Shown: piece by piece, positions 1-10,082 of the stretch
Layout: each line of letters begins with the position of its first letter
Position numbering within the stretch: position 1 is the first letter of the stretch
Notes under the pieces: generated by a model
Databases searched by the model: none
Told to the model about the DNA's origin: nothing
The model's input: the letters and a program-made list of their open reading frames with translations, nothing else
Source of the DNA: Chloromonas sp. AAM2
Lineage: Eukaryota > Chlorophyta > Chlorophyceae > Chlamydomonadales > Chlamydomonadaceae
DNA length: 25,379 nucleotides
Direction of reading: 5' to 3'
Assembly: GCA_004335635.1 (NCBI GenBank)
Contig: QAXH01006502.1
Span: 3,845-29,223, forward strand
Position numbers and translations under genes: made by a program

Positions 1-86
1 GGCTGGAGACGCAAATCTAGCGGACCGTGCGAGGATCATCCTCCTGACATTCTTTTGTGACCTACTTCACACATGTTTTTGTTTAA

Positions 87-605
87 ATGTTTCGAGTGTG
101 TACACCTCGCGTTTTGCCGCATAAGACAGACGCTGCATGCATCACACGCATGGCAGAGACGGTTGTCAAGTGCAGCCTGGGCGCTGCACTGACAACCGTT
201 GCTGCGCGGCCTGTCATAGAAAAATTGGTTCACGATTTATCAGCACGTTGGCGGCTTGGTACGTCGAACTTTAGCCTTCTGCTTACTGAAGTGTTCCATG
301 ACGCGCCCGAGGGTGACGTCTCTCGAGTTCAGCTGATTTGACACACACAGGATTTGACAAAGCGATTCAACTTGCCAAATGCACTTGTCAAATCCAATTG
401 AGCACTACCTGCAACGTATCTTGCGCACTCTGTTGGTGAGGCGCTGGCCCATGCCGCCAACGGTCATCCAGAACTTGTTGATGGTGGACTGCGCACACGT
501 ACCGCACACATACCGGGCATAATATGGGACAGCTTTTCACGACACTATAAGCTGCTGTTCAGTCAGGAAGTCAATGACCCTGATTCTGTAGCCTGGAATG
601 TGTAA
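87..605 (+). pseudogene. Broken reading frame of an unrecognised protein
   Basis: One reading frame runs from an ATG at 87 to a TAA at 603-605 and is interrupted only by two in-frame TGA codons, at 339-341 and 399-401. The translated stretches look protein-like rather than random: ARPVIEKLVHDLSARW in the first part and GIIWDSFSRHYKLLFSQ in the last. I recognise no family. The likeliest reading is a gene remnant with two nonsense changes. Short introns spanning the TGAs are possible, but I see no good donor and acceptor around them. It lies just left of the tandem array and has no visible relation to it. The start is uncertain because a TAA directly precedes the ATG. Confidence 0.35.
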
Positions 606-806
606 AGAACTCGGGATGTGTGAAGAACGAAATGGTAGAACAACTCGAATGGTTACAAGGCCCAGGTGGGATGGAGCAACTAAATTTCAATCTGATTGAA
701 TGCGCCCTTCCACACACAAGAATTCCAATACCAGGCATTAACGCATGCACCCCACGTGGTCCGTCTTTTTCTCACAAGCTCTGGACTCTGCACTGGAAGG
801 CAACGC
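606..806. other. Short spacer between broken ORF and array unit 1
   Basis: No supported gene is seen here. Open frames overlapping this stretch on the + strand run on into the antisense of the glutamine-rich ORF at 807-1247 and are judged to be shadows. Confidence 0.3.
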
Positions 807-1798
807 TCATACCTGCAAGTACAAGCGCTGCTGGCTGGGCGCGAGGGGAAGGTCGGGTGTCAGGGAGGCAGCACTCAGCTCGCCACTCAATCCCTGATGA
901 CCTTGCAGCTGCTGGTCCTTACTGTGCTCCGGATCCACTGCTGCTTGCTCCAGCTGCTGGATTGGCTGCTTGCTTGACTCTTGCTGCTGCTGCTGTATTT
1001 GCTGCTGCTGCTGGTCCAGCTGGTCTGTCGTCATTGTAGCAGCCTTTGCTATGCCGGCCGGTGCTGGCCACTCATACCCTGTCTCACTGCCCCATGGCAT
1101 GACGGGCAAACTTCCATGGGGCGGCCCATGCAGACCGTCTGGGTCCATGTTGACAATGCTTACAGGCGGCAGTTTGTTGGGGTCGGTTGGGTCCAGTGGC
1201 AGCATGTGGGGTTCAATCTTTGCCACACCCTCCGGCAGGTGCACCATGACTTCCTGCAGACATAGCAGGAGTTGTCGCTGTCCTTGTTTTTGTTAACAGA
1301 ACGGTTCCTTCAGCCCAAGGCTGTTCAGCATCTTTACAATCACCCTGTAGCAATGATAATCAGGTGCACTATGGCTTCCTGCAATCATATGTTAGTAGTA
1401 GGAAACACGGACGACAAGGGCGCATGTCGTGTGAGTCAAACCCCATCATCGGTTTGACGCCAAATGCCAGTACCCCACACGTGAACTAGGCCGTTACCAG
1501 CAAGCTGCCAAACGTAAGTACCTGTACCTGTCGGGCAGAGGCCATGTGAACTCTGACTGTCCGCCTTTCTGGCATGAAACTGATCACCTGGCTTTCAATG
1601 GGAGGCACCAAGGCCGCTGCTGGCTTATGAGATGCCCAGGGCATCGACTCAAGAAGGATGTGAACCAAGGCCATGGAATACTACTGAACTATGAGCTTGC
1701 AGTGCCAGCCAGCCTATGCCACACACGAGCGGTTGAGGGGTGCGTGTCGGTCAAGTGGCTCTGTGCATAGTTACGCCTAAAACTGCCAACCACCTTAC

Positions 1799-1939
1799 CT
1801 GAAAGCAGAGGTTGACCAGGCCCTTGGCCAGGCCAGTGAGAGGTACAGTCCCCACACCGAAGACACCCACGCTTGGCAGGGACTCAGGCTTCAGCAGGGG
1901 CGCTAGCACGTCTGTGGGAATGAGCACCAACACGCACAC
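1799..1939 (-). other. Conserved 141-bp exon of gene B (unit 1)
   Basis: The minus strand reads acceptor CACAG, then 47 codons starting VCVLVLIPTDVLAP and ending LVNLCFQ, then donor GTAAGG. The same 141 bp without indels recurs at 4998-5138 and 9427-9567, with a few amino-acid changes (for example D to Y after IPT in unit 3). Unchanged length, an open frame in all three copies and intact splice sites in units 1 and 3 make this the best-supported exon of gene B. Confidence 0.65.
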
Positions 1940-2482
1940 CTGTGCAGAGATGCAACACGCCATGTATGTTCAGTGATGGTGATTGCACTGCTGCCTTGGA
2001 GCAGCTCGACAGGTGCGGTCAGGTGCCTGATGCTCTACATGCCTCATGCTCCATTACTATGCCTCGTGCATTAGTAAATCGTGCACTGCTACTGCTGCCT
2101 GACACATGCTGACACTCCTTGGCTGATGCTGAGCGATTCAATTTGCAGCAGTGCACTAACCCCCCCCCCCTTCCTCCCCACACACACGCACGCACGCACA
2201 CATCGCTGGATGTGCTATGAAGTGTCTATAATGCCAACACTGGTACGGCCATGGCGTTTATGGCTCTGCACTGCGTTCTTCTCTTGTCAAAGCTATCCCA
2301 CATCATCGTGACGTCCCGCCGCAAGTTGACTGATGCTTTAGGCTGTGCTCCCTTCTCAGGCCTTCCTATCCACCGGCGCATATGCTTTTTGATCAGATGC
2401 GTGATTGATGTTCACATCATCTTCCATTCCATTCGTGGGACAATACAGATGTAAAAACGCCCACGTGCACACACACACACAC

Positions 2483-2575
2483 CTCCGATGAACGGTCATA
2501 CGTGAGAGCAGCATGCAGCAGCTTGTGACGCTTGAACGCGGCTAGGGAGAGCAGGTTGCACCACTCCATGGTCAC
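2483..2575 (-). other. Conserved 93-bp exon of gene B (unit 1)
   Basis: The minus strand reads acceptor TTCAG, then 31 codons (VTMEWCNLL through TYDRSSE), then donor GTGTGT. Here the frame is open. The unit 2 copy (5551-5643) has the same length but carries a TAA in place of the penultimate serine codon. The unit 3 copy (11206-11288) is 10 bp shorter and therefore frameshifted. Confidence 0.6.
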
Positions 2576-3404
2576 CTGAATGCATGGATGCATGGGGCAG
2601 TCAGTGTGAGTTGCTGAGTGCATTGAGCGCATATGAAGCCCCGCGCAATTGTATAGACACATTGTGTGTGCATGCAGGGGTTGATGAGCCCCCGGGCATA
2701 AACTCTAGAGAGTGAGCCGATACGCCTTGCAGCGGATGCATGGGAGTTGCGTATGAAACATCAAGCATGCGAAGATTCCGATGGTTAAGGAGAAACTTGT
2801 GGTGATTCGGGCGCACTTGAGCCATGCAGATGCAGACGGGCCAGAGGAAAAGAGTTGAACACTGAGCCCCGTGCATGACGATATGCTCTGCATGCGAGCA
2901 GTCCATGTCTTCATGCTTACGTCAGTTGGGCTTCCAGTCTGTAAAAGTGTCTGAGCTGTGAACATCACACATCCCGTGTGGTAAGGACAGGAGTGAATGG
3001 TGCAGTGCTTGCTCTGGCATTGGGCCAGATTGGCCTCCAGGTAGGGGCTGGCCCTTGCAAGCAAGCTGGAGCATGCAGTTCCTAGCCATTTTCTGAACTG
3101 AATGTACTGTTGCTGCTCCACTGCGCTGCAGAAGTCCCCCAAATCCAGGGGAGCCCAGGTTGATCTAGTTGCCATTGTGAGTTGTGCGACGCATGTATTG
3201 CTCGGCGATGTACATGTCGATTTTTGAAACATGTCGGTTTGTGTACGACAGTCACGGTTACAAATGCGGAGGCCGGGAGGGGAAGAAGAACAAGCTCTCT
3301 GATGCTCACCGTAGCTGCTGGAAATGGGCTGTTGTTCTTTCAAGTCCAGTTTGCTGGCTGGCTTTGGACGGTTGCCAATTGCTCTGCGTCCCTGGGTTGA
3401 CAAA

Positions 3405-4019
3405 TCACCCTATCATCGTTCCGGCGTTGGGCAGACCTACCTTGGTAGCCCGTTTGCCGATCTGAGCAGCAGCTGGTAGATCTGCCACGACCCAGCAGAT
3501 TAGCACTGCCCTAGAACAGGTCAGGCTGCCATGGTCGGCCACATGTGGTCTGATACGAATCCAGTAAGGAGCGCTGGCAGGCCAGTGCAGGGCTTGCAAC
3601 AATGCTTCTGAGTGGCGTACATGCCACATGTAATGTTGTTGAATTACTAGGTCCCATGCTGCGTTGCATGGGTCAATCAAAACGCTGCATACACCAACGA
3701 GTGCAGAGCCATCCGCATGCCACAGGGGATCACCTCTGCCTGCCAGGCGCAGGGCAGAGACGCCCGCTTGGTGGGCTGTTACCGCTGGGCTGAGTATGGG
3801 CATGACGGCCAGGCAGAGGGTGTTTGTTACCCCTTCCAGACAGACCTGCTGCTGTTGCTGTGCTGCGGTTGCCAGCCCTGCAAGTAGCTGCTGCTGTGCT
3901 GATGCTCTGCCGGTTGTTGCCGGGCTGTGACCCAAAGTGCAAAATGGTACAGTTTGAGCAAGAGCAGAAGAGCTGAAGTTTACAGTTGTTGTATCATGTG
4001 TCTGTATACATGTTACCAT
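3405..4019 (-). CDS. Unrecognised 204-residue ORF between array units 1 and 2
   Basis: An uninterrupted frame starts with ATG at 4019. It has a short Q-rich stretch (TAAQQQQQVCLEG) and then a protein-like part containing DLVIQQHYMWHVRH and HWPASAPYWIRIRPH. Near its end, QIGKRATK is followed by a donor-like GTAGGT (around 3443), so the true exon may stop there instead of at the TGA. It lies in about 1.1 kb of DNA that separates units 1 and 2 and is absent at the direct junction of units 2 and 3. It could be a 5' exon of the gene B remnant in unit 1, an independent gene or a chance ORF. I recognise no family. Confidence 0.3.
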   Translation of the reverse strand: MVTCIQTHDTTTVNFSSSALAQTVPFCTLGHSPATTGRASAQQQLLAGLATAAQQQQQVCLEGVTNTLCLAVMPILSPAVTAHQAGVSALRLAGRGDPLWHADGSALVGVCSVLIDPCNAAWDLVIQQHYMWHVRHSEALLQALHWPASAPYWIRIRPHVADHGSLTCSRAVLICWVVADLPAAAQIGKRATKVGLPNAGTMIG

Positions 4020-4460
4020 GTTGGTAAGTCGCTGTCATAAACAGAGTCTATGCAGGCGGGTCTATCAAGCAGGATGGCAATAGGATGGTTTGCAAGCGCA
4101 CAGGGACAAACAGAGAAGGACAGAGCAGCTAGCAGTGCAGCAAGGCAATCACAGCCCAGTGGCAAACAGACACGCCGCAGACCAGCTCCCAGACACGCAC
4201 AGGCAGGCTGAAGGAGAGTAAGGGCGTGCGTTACAAGCATCTGTAACACTAACCCTAGGTGCAATGTACATAGCTGTGAGACACCAATTGTGTCTACTGC
4301 ACATACGAGTGGCGTACGCAAACTGGCCACTCAAACACTCACACATGGCGGTCTAACGCCACAGGCGACTCGCCCCCTGACAAGAAGCAAAATAAAAGAA
4401 AACGGTAAGACATGTGCAAGCATTGGGGCAGCCATTGCTGTGCTGGCCGATGCCTGCCAC

Positions 4461-6781
4461 TCATACTGTCGCATTCCCCCATGGCATGACGGGCAAACGC
4501 CCATGTGGCAGGCCTTGGGGCGGCTCATGCAGACCGCCCGTGTCCATGTTGGTGATGTTCATGGGTGGCAGTTTGTTGGGGTTGGTTGGGTCCAGTGTCA
4601 GCATGTGGGGTTCTATCTTTGCCATACCGTCATGCAAGTGCACCACAGCTTCCTGCAGACATAGCAGCAGCTGTTGTTGTTGTCCTTCAGCCCAAGGCTG
4701 TCCAGCATCTGGAACATCACCCTGTGTAATCCACGATCAGCATGCAGTTGTGAACAGACATAGGGACTGTCTGGACATCTGGTCATGCAACATCAGGTCT
4801 TGAGCAGTGATGCACCAGTAGCAGAAACTGACTGACATGGCGCACGACTCAGGCGTGCCTTGGTAGCCGTACTGTTACCGGTGCAATGCCACACAATAGT
4901 ACCGCGCATGTGATAAGGCCATAACAGGCACCCTGTGTGCTGGTCGTTACGTTATCATTAAGCATACTTACCTACCTAAAACCGCCAAACACCTTATCTG
5001 AAAGCAGAGGTTGACCAGGCCCTTGGCCAGGCCAGTGAGAGGTACAGTCCCCACACCGAAGACACCCACGCTTAGCAGGGACTCAGGCTTCAGCAGGGGC
5101 GCTAGTACGTCTGTGGGAATGAGCACCAACACGCACACCTGTGCACGGATGCAAAACGCCATGACTGTTCAGTGATGGTCATTGCACTGCTGCCTTGGAG
5201 CAGCTCGACAGGTGCGGTCAGGTGCCTGATGCTGTGCATGCCCCATGCTCCATGGCGACATGATGAATGCTGGGTGGTCACAAGGCAGTGGTGCACTTTT
5301 CACACACTCATACACCCACACACGCACACGCACACCAACCCTCCATCCCCACATGTTCACATCCACACCCACACACCTCAAAAACACAACCACACACAGT
5401 GCTAAGTAAAGTGTCTGTGGCAGTGCTACTAGGTCAACTCCACAACATCTGGCTCTTGGTGAATTCGCCATGTCGTGGTCAAACACACAGCTGATTAATG
5501 ATTATAGATACTGTGTTCCCTTCCAGGTCTCAGTATCCACCCACACATACCTCTTATGAACGGTCATACGTGAGAGCAGCATGCAGCAGCTTGTGACGCT
5601 TGAACGCGGCTAGGGAGAGCAGGTTGCACCACTCCATGGTCACCTGAATGCATGGATGCATGGGGCGGTCAGTGTGAGTTGCTGAGTGCATGCACGCATA
5701 TGAAGCCCCGCGCAATTGTATAAACACATTGTGTGTGCATGCAGGGGTTGATGAGCCGCCAGGCATAAACTCTAGAGATTAAGCAAATAAATGATATAGT
5801 GAGCCGATACGCCTTACAGCGGATGCATGGGAGTTACGTGTGAAACATCAAGCATGCGAAGATTAAGGAGAAACTTGTGGTAATTCGGGCGCACTCGAGA
5901 CGTGCAGATGCAGACGGGCCTGAGAGAAAGAGTTGGACGCTGAGCCCCATGCATGACGATATGCTCTGCATGCGAGCAGTCCATGTCCTCAGCTTACGTC
6001 AGTCTGTAAGAGTGTCTGACCTGTGCACTTCACACATCCTGTGTGGGTGCAGTGATTGTTCTGGCATCGGGTCAAATTGGCCTTCAGGAAGGGGCTGGCC
6101 CTTGCGAGCAAGCTGGAGCATGCAGTGCCTTGCCATTAGTGCCTTGCCATTTTTTCAACTGAATGTACTGTTGCTGCTCGACTGCGCTGCAGAACTGAGG
6201 GGAGCCCAGTCGCCATCGTGTTTTGCGCGACAAATGTAATGCTGATGAGCAAGACGCTGGTTGCTGCACTGAGAGATGCTGTGGAGGTTTTTATCGAGGT
6301 GTTGCCCGGTGAGCAAGACGTTGGTTGGTCCTGCTGTCGATCAATCGGTCTCCATCTCCAGGTCTCTGTCCAACTTACCTTCGGTCCAGTTCACGCCACA
6401 GATAATTATCCGCTTGGACCAGCGCGGCCACCTGATGCTGGAGCTCATTCACGCAACCGCGGTGTCATATGGCTAGCACCTGCGTATCCGTGTTGACTCC
6501 TCCTTGAATCTAGCGATCTGGGCTGCTTGTTTGGCTCCCTGTGTTCTGCGCTGGGCTGCCTCCGCTCTGCATTTGGCTACATCTGCTTTGCGCGCAGCTC
6601 CCTAAGCCGGCTGGCTGTTCGCGTAGGCCAGGACAAGAATGCACGACGGGTATTGGAACAGCTGCACAGAAGGTCCGGCTGATGTCGTGGAGGTTGGGCT
6701 CAAGGAAGAGGTGGTTCGGGTTGGAGCGTTGCAGTCTGCTGCCTCGTTAAAGTCAAAGGTGGGACGCTTCAAGTCGGTCAT
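4461..6781 (-). pseudogene. Gene B, unit 2 copy: coiled-coil N-terminus, several lesions
   Basis: An ATG at 6781 opens MTDLKRPTFDFNEAAD. The frame meets a TAG at 6602-6604 but resumes as a charged, alanine-rich helix (AEAAQRR, AKQAAQIARFKEE) ending at about 6473, probably a coiled coil. Further left lie a Cys/His-containing block around 6070-6110, the 93-bp exon (5643-5551), the 141-bp exon (5138-4998) and a last exon (4721-4461, 86 codons plus stop, acceptor TTACACAG, containing GQPWAEGQQQQLLLCLQE). Lesions visible by eye are the TAG in the N-terminal part, a TAA in the 93-bp exon, and loss of the 141-bp exon's donor (GTAAGG changed to ATAAGG). The function is unknown. The balance favours a recently inactivated duplicate. 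Confidence 0.5.
4998..5138 (-). other. 141-bp exon of gene B (unit 2), donor lost
   Basis: The reading frame is intact and nearly identical to unit 1 (one P to L change after PESL). The sequence following CTTTCAG on the minus strand is ATAAGG instead of GTAAGG, which removes the canonical GT donor. Confidence 0.55.
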
Positions 6782-6790
6782 GTTGGGCAA
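6473..6790 (-). other. Candidate 5' end of gene B (unit 2), coiled-coil segment
   Basis: This is the start-proximal part of gene B. After the initiator come a Ser/Thr/Pro-rich stretch (TRTTSSLSPTSTTSAG) and then the helical segment rich in A, R, K, Q and E. The equivalent helix in unit 3 (12316-12108, containing AAQRRAQRAKQAAQIARLKE) is uninterrupted. The two copies differ by a 1-nt indel in the Ser/Thr region, so the native frame there cannot be settled. The promoter would lie in about 6800-7150, shared with the divergent RWP-RK gene. Confidence 0.4.
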
Positions 6791-7172
6791 GTTCGACGAG
6801 CTGGGTTGGCTTCAAGCCCCGCTTCTGAGCCCAACCGGCTTGTCTCACTGCGGCCGGAGACCGCAACGTGCGGATCGCCGCACTCAATAGATTGGCTTTG
6901 AGAGTTCTGTTGTCAAGCAGGACCGTGATCAATAACAGATCAACCCTTAAACATAATGCACGTGCAGACACGGTTTCTGTGGCCACGTGTCATGAAGTGT
7001 TATGACCAGTGCATCTGGGCAGCGACGACTTGGCAGCGCAGCATGACCAGCATCTCAGGAACAATGTGTAGCCAATCATGTATCGTGATGTGCAGCCATT
7101 TGCTGGAAGGCAAAGGTAAAGGTTGTGCATTTGCAAGCTTGTTGACGACGGTCGCTAAGGACCTCACTTCAG

Positions 7173-7965
7173 AGGACGCTGCCCACAGGTCAACACGTTC
7201 GTGTTCTTTTGCACGAACGCAAGGGCGAATACCATATTCAAGTGCACGACGCCAGCTTGGGAGCCACTGTGTGCCTCAGGTGCGGGTTCATTTGGCCTAA
7301 GAGTTCACAGACGCGGTCAGCGCAACACGGCTAGCGTGGTTAGACGGCCAGGCAGCAATTCACAACCAGCGTTAAGGGAAGTGCCGTTTCGCAGGACTCG
7401 AGTGCCGTTTCGCAGGACACTGGCACGGCAGCGCATGAAATTCTTGGGATCATCCATGTCGACGCAGGTTTGCTGGCCATTCTACCGAGTACATGGTCAA
7501 CTACTACACCGCCTTTGTCAAAACGTACGAGTTCAAAGGATATCAAGTCACGCGAACCTATGGCGGTGCAGCATGGCGGTGCATCTCCAGCCTGGCCAAG
7601 CCGGTAAGCACCACTGGATGAACACGTCGCACATCTTGCGCTTCGATGCTAGTTCCAATTCCGTTTCCAACAACCTGCAGGCTGGAAGAAAAGGAGACAC
7701 GGGCATGGACATCCTCAGTCAGTACTTTCATTTGACCATCACGGATGCAAGCAAGGCTCTTGGCATATCGGCGACAAGCATTAAGAAAATATGCCGCAAG
7801 CACGGATTGCTCAGATGGCCTCATCGCAAGGTGAGGAAGCAGTCGCAAGACACTTCGAAGCAGGAACTTACACCCGTCCCCGTCCCAAACACAAGTTTGA
7901 CGCTGACAACGCAGGTGAAAAGCGTGGACCAAAAGGTGGCACAAGCTGGCACTCGCCAGCGTTAA
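7173..7965 (+). CDS. RWP-RK domain transcription factor (unit 2 copy), 5' end uncertain
   Basis: RWP-RK proteins are plant and algal DNA-binding regulators of nitrogen responses (NLP class) or of gamete and egg fate (RKD and MID class). Exon C (7681-7830, exactly 50 codons) carries the domain: DILSQYFHLTITDASKALGI, then KKICRKHGLLRWPHRK with the signature RWPxRK intact. Splice sites by eye give exon A to 7279 (donor after CTCAG), exon B 7468-7603 (FAGHSTEYMVNYYTAFVKT...), exon C, and exon D 7915-7965 (VKSVDQKVAQAG then TAA). All phases match, and the D junction restores the usual charged helix after RWPxRK. If exon A starts at 7173 this gives about 147 residues. No PB1 or GAF-like region is seen, so it resembles the short RKD/MID class more than NLPs. 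No convincing initiator was found; an upstream exon in 6960-7140 is likely. The intron between C and D is in frame, so retention would also be readable. Confidence 0.65.
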
Positions 7966-8668
7966 CACAGATGGAGGTCCACAGGCACAGCTAGTAAGGC
8001 AGCACTACCACAGCGCCGGTATTATCCAAACAGGCAATGTGGAACTGTGTAGGAGCACTGAGACTGTAGTGGTGGTGGTGATGGTGGCATGCGATGCACA
8101 TGCATTGACGTTTTTCGCAACTGCTTTCTAATGTCGTGTCGTTTGTACGACAGTCACGGTTACAAATGCAATGGAGAGGAAACAGAACAAGCTCTTTCAG
8201 GCGTACCATTCATACTCTGTCTCATTTCCGGGCAAACTCCCATGTAGCAGGCCTTGGGGTGGCCCATGCAGACCGCCCGTGTCCATGTCGGTGATGTTCA
8301 CGGGCGGCAGTTTGTTGGGGTTGGTTGGGTCCAGTGTCAGCATGTGGGGTTCTATCTTTGCCACACCGTCATGCAAGTGCACCATAGCTTCCTGCAGACA
8401 TAGCAGCAGCTGTTGTTGTTGTCCTTCAGCCCAAGGCTGTCCAGCATCTGGAACATCACCCTGTGTAATCCACGATCAGCATGCAGTTGTGAACAGACAT
8501 AGGGACTGTCTGGACATCTGGTCATGCAACATCAGGTTCTGAGCAGTGATGCACCAGTAGCAGAAACTGACTGACAGCCGCACTGTTACCGGTACAATGC
8601 CACATAGTAGTCACGTGCGTGTGACATGGCCATAACAGGCATCCTGTGTGCTGGTCGTTACGTTATCG

Positions 8669-9130
8669 TAGTAAGTTAGTAAGCATAGCAGGAGCACCTT
8701 GTATACCATAGTCTCATTTGAGTTCCGTACCAACCGTTCGAACACGCTCTTGCAAGAATAAGTTTTGCATATTTGGGCTTGTGGTATTTACGAATTTGGT
8801 GCCAATTGCACATGCTCAATACATTAATCCTGTATTTGAGCATGCCAGATAAGGTATGAACGTTGATTGGTACAGTTTGCAGGCTGTAGTTTGTCAGCTG
8901 CAGCGCCGGCAAGCTACGAGACCCCGGCAGCATGTCGACTTTTGACTTGTTCACACCACTATTTGTTTAGAGTTCTGACGTTTTATTGTGATTTTCCTTC
9001 ATCAGCCTCATGGCATTTACCAACTTGTTGTAAATCTACTTGGTTGTAAAACTACTATTTTGAAAAGCCATCACGAAGTTTGAATGAGACTACGGTATAT
9101 AGCATACCAGGAACGTCACATGCAAGCATA
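8669..9130. other. Unit 3-specific AT-richer spacer
   Basis: This stretch lies between the last-exon block and the segment shared with unit 1. I see no supported gene in it. The small minus-strand ORF across 8676-8954 has no recognisable features. Confidence 0.3.
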
Positions 9131-9426
9131 CCAGAAGTACCTGCACCTGTTATGCAGACGTGACGTGAACCCCCTGCCCTAAGTGTCCTCTCATAACACT
9201 GGTTGTTTGGCTTTCAATGGGAGGCACAACGGCCGCTGGCTGGCTTATGACATATTATGCCCAGGACATGTACTCGAGAAGGATGTGAACCAAGGCCATG
9301 GGCTACTACTGAACTAAGAGCTTGCAGTGCCAGCCAGCCTATGCCACACTCGAATGGTTGAAGGGTGCGCGTTGGTCATTTTGCATAGTTATGCATAGTT
9401 GCACTTGACGCTGCTAACCACCTTAC

Positions 9427-9567
9427 CTGAAAGCAGAGGTTGACCAGGCCCTTGGCCAGGCCAGTGAGAGGTACAGTGCTCACACTAAAGACACCCACGC
9501 CTGGCAGGGACTCAGGCTTCAGCAGGGGTGCTAGTACGTATGTGGGAATGAGCACCAACACGCACAC
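9427..9567 (-). other. 141-bp exon of gene B (unit 3)
   Basis: The length and splice sites (acceptor CACAG, donor GTAAGG) match unit 1. Relative to unit 1 it has several amino-acid changes (for example IPTY instead of IPTD, and PGVGVFSVS instead of PSVGVFGVG) but no stop or indel. Confidence 0.55.
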
Positions 9568-10044
9568 CTGTGCAGAGATGCAACACACCATGTATGTTCA
9601 GTGATGGCCATTGCACTGCTGCCTTGGAGCAGCTCGACAGGTGCGGTCAGGTGCCTGATGCTCTACATGCCTCATGCTCCATGGCGGCCTTGTTTTGAAT
9701 GCGGTCCAAGGGTAGTAGGGCAGTTTACATACACACGCACACAATGTAATTTGTTTCGTGGGTGTGTGGGCAAGGAAAGCAAGGGGAAGAGGGGAGGGAA
9801 GTGTCCGTTTAGCACCACTTCTGGGTGACAGTGCAGCAGGAAGATGGAGTACTCATCAGACTAAAGCCAAGGTTGCCCACATTCGTGCTGTCAGGAACTC
9901 TGTGTGGGCTGTTCTTGCTTTCCCCATGTGCCACATCACTTGAAACACACACAACAGCAAGGAGGCAGACTTGAAACAAGCACGCATGCTGCTCTGCAGT
10001 TGTTGTTGGTCGGTTTTGATTGCTTAAAACTTTGCATCAGGGAA

Positions 10045-10082
10045 GCCGTCAAAGCACACACGACGAAACATGCTCTACCCTG
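10045..10082 (+). repeat. Dispersed repeat, copy R1 (shortened)
   Basis: It starts GGGAAGCCGTC and ends TACCCTGAGCAAG like copy R2 at 20049-20096, with a shorter, diverged middle. A third copy lies inverted in caleosin intron 9. Confidence 0.5.

Larger units (their letters stand above)
807..2575 (-). pseudogene. Gene B, unit 1 copy: 5'-truncated, glutamine-rich C-terminal part
   Basis: The family is not recognised. Read on the minus strand, exon-like blocks follow one another: 2575-2483 (31 codons, beginning VTMEWCNLLSLAAFKRHK), 1939-1799 (47 codons, containing IPTDVLAPLLKPES, flanked by a clean acceptor and a GTAAGG donor), possibly 1680-1588 (31 codons, containing ALVHILLESMPW), and a final open frame from about 1290 to 807. 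All are phase 0. The last frame contains LLLCLQEVMVHLPEG, a proline-rich stretch and a Q-rich tail (QLDQQQQQIQQQQQ), and is the longest C-terminus among the three copies. Upstream of QLLLCLQE there is a 22-nt insertion relative to unit 2, which breaks the frame at the exon start. The N-terminal coiled-coil region is missing. The exons are probably real ancestral coding sequence; this copy is unlikely to encode the full protein. Confidence 0.5.
1050..3262. repeat. Tandem array unit 1 (internally deleted)
   Basis: This segment matches units 2 and 3 in order: the exon around 1060-1250, the 141-bp exon at 1799-1939, the 93-bp exon at 2483-2575, the stretch around 3010-3180, and the right end at about 3244-3262, which carries the same 'acagtcacggttacaaatgc' block as 8149-8168. 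Near 3190-3215 it jumps directly to the unit's right end and lacks the roughly 1.9 kb that carries the RWP-RK gene and the start of gene B in the other units. Because fragments of the right end are kept, this is a deletion rather than a site that never held that DNA. Boundaries are approximate. Confidence 0.7.
4419..8168. repeat. Tandem array unit 2 (most complete organisation)
   Basis: This unit begins where similarity to unit 1 starts ('gcagccattgctgtgctggc') and ends in the 'acagtcacggttacaaatgc' block, after which unit 3 starts within about 30 bp. It holds gene B on the minus strand (4461-6781) and the RWP-RK gene on the plus strand (7173-7965), so the two are divergent with about 390 bp between the outermost recognised coding positions. 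It lacks the segment equivalent to 1460-1740 of unit 1 (seen again at about 9130-9370 in unit 3). Confidence 0.7.

Noticed and set aside
620..1039. Plus-strand ORF of 139 codons
   Set aside because: Much of it is the antisense of the CAG-rich glutamine tract of the minus-strand frame at 807-1247. Its Ala/Leu/Cys-rich composition comes from that repeat.
2705..3403. Minus-strand ORF of 232 codons in unit 1
   Set aside because: It is a chain of intron, exon and deletion-junction sequence. The counterparts in units 2 and 3 are broken at many points and it crosses the unit 1 deletion. Only the short block with ARASPYLEANLAQC may be coding.
6238..8168. The segment missing from unit 1 as a simple DNA transposon with ACAAATG target duplication
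   Set aside because: Unit 1 keeps part of the right end of the segment, which a clean empty site would not. No terminal inverted repeats or transposase motifs were seen.
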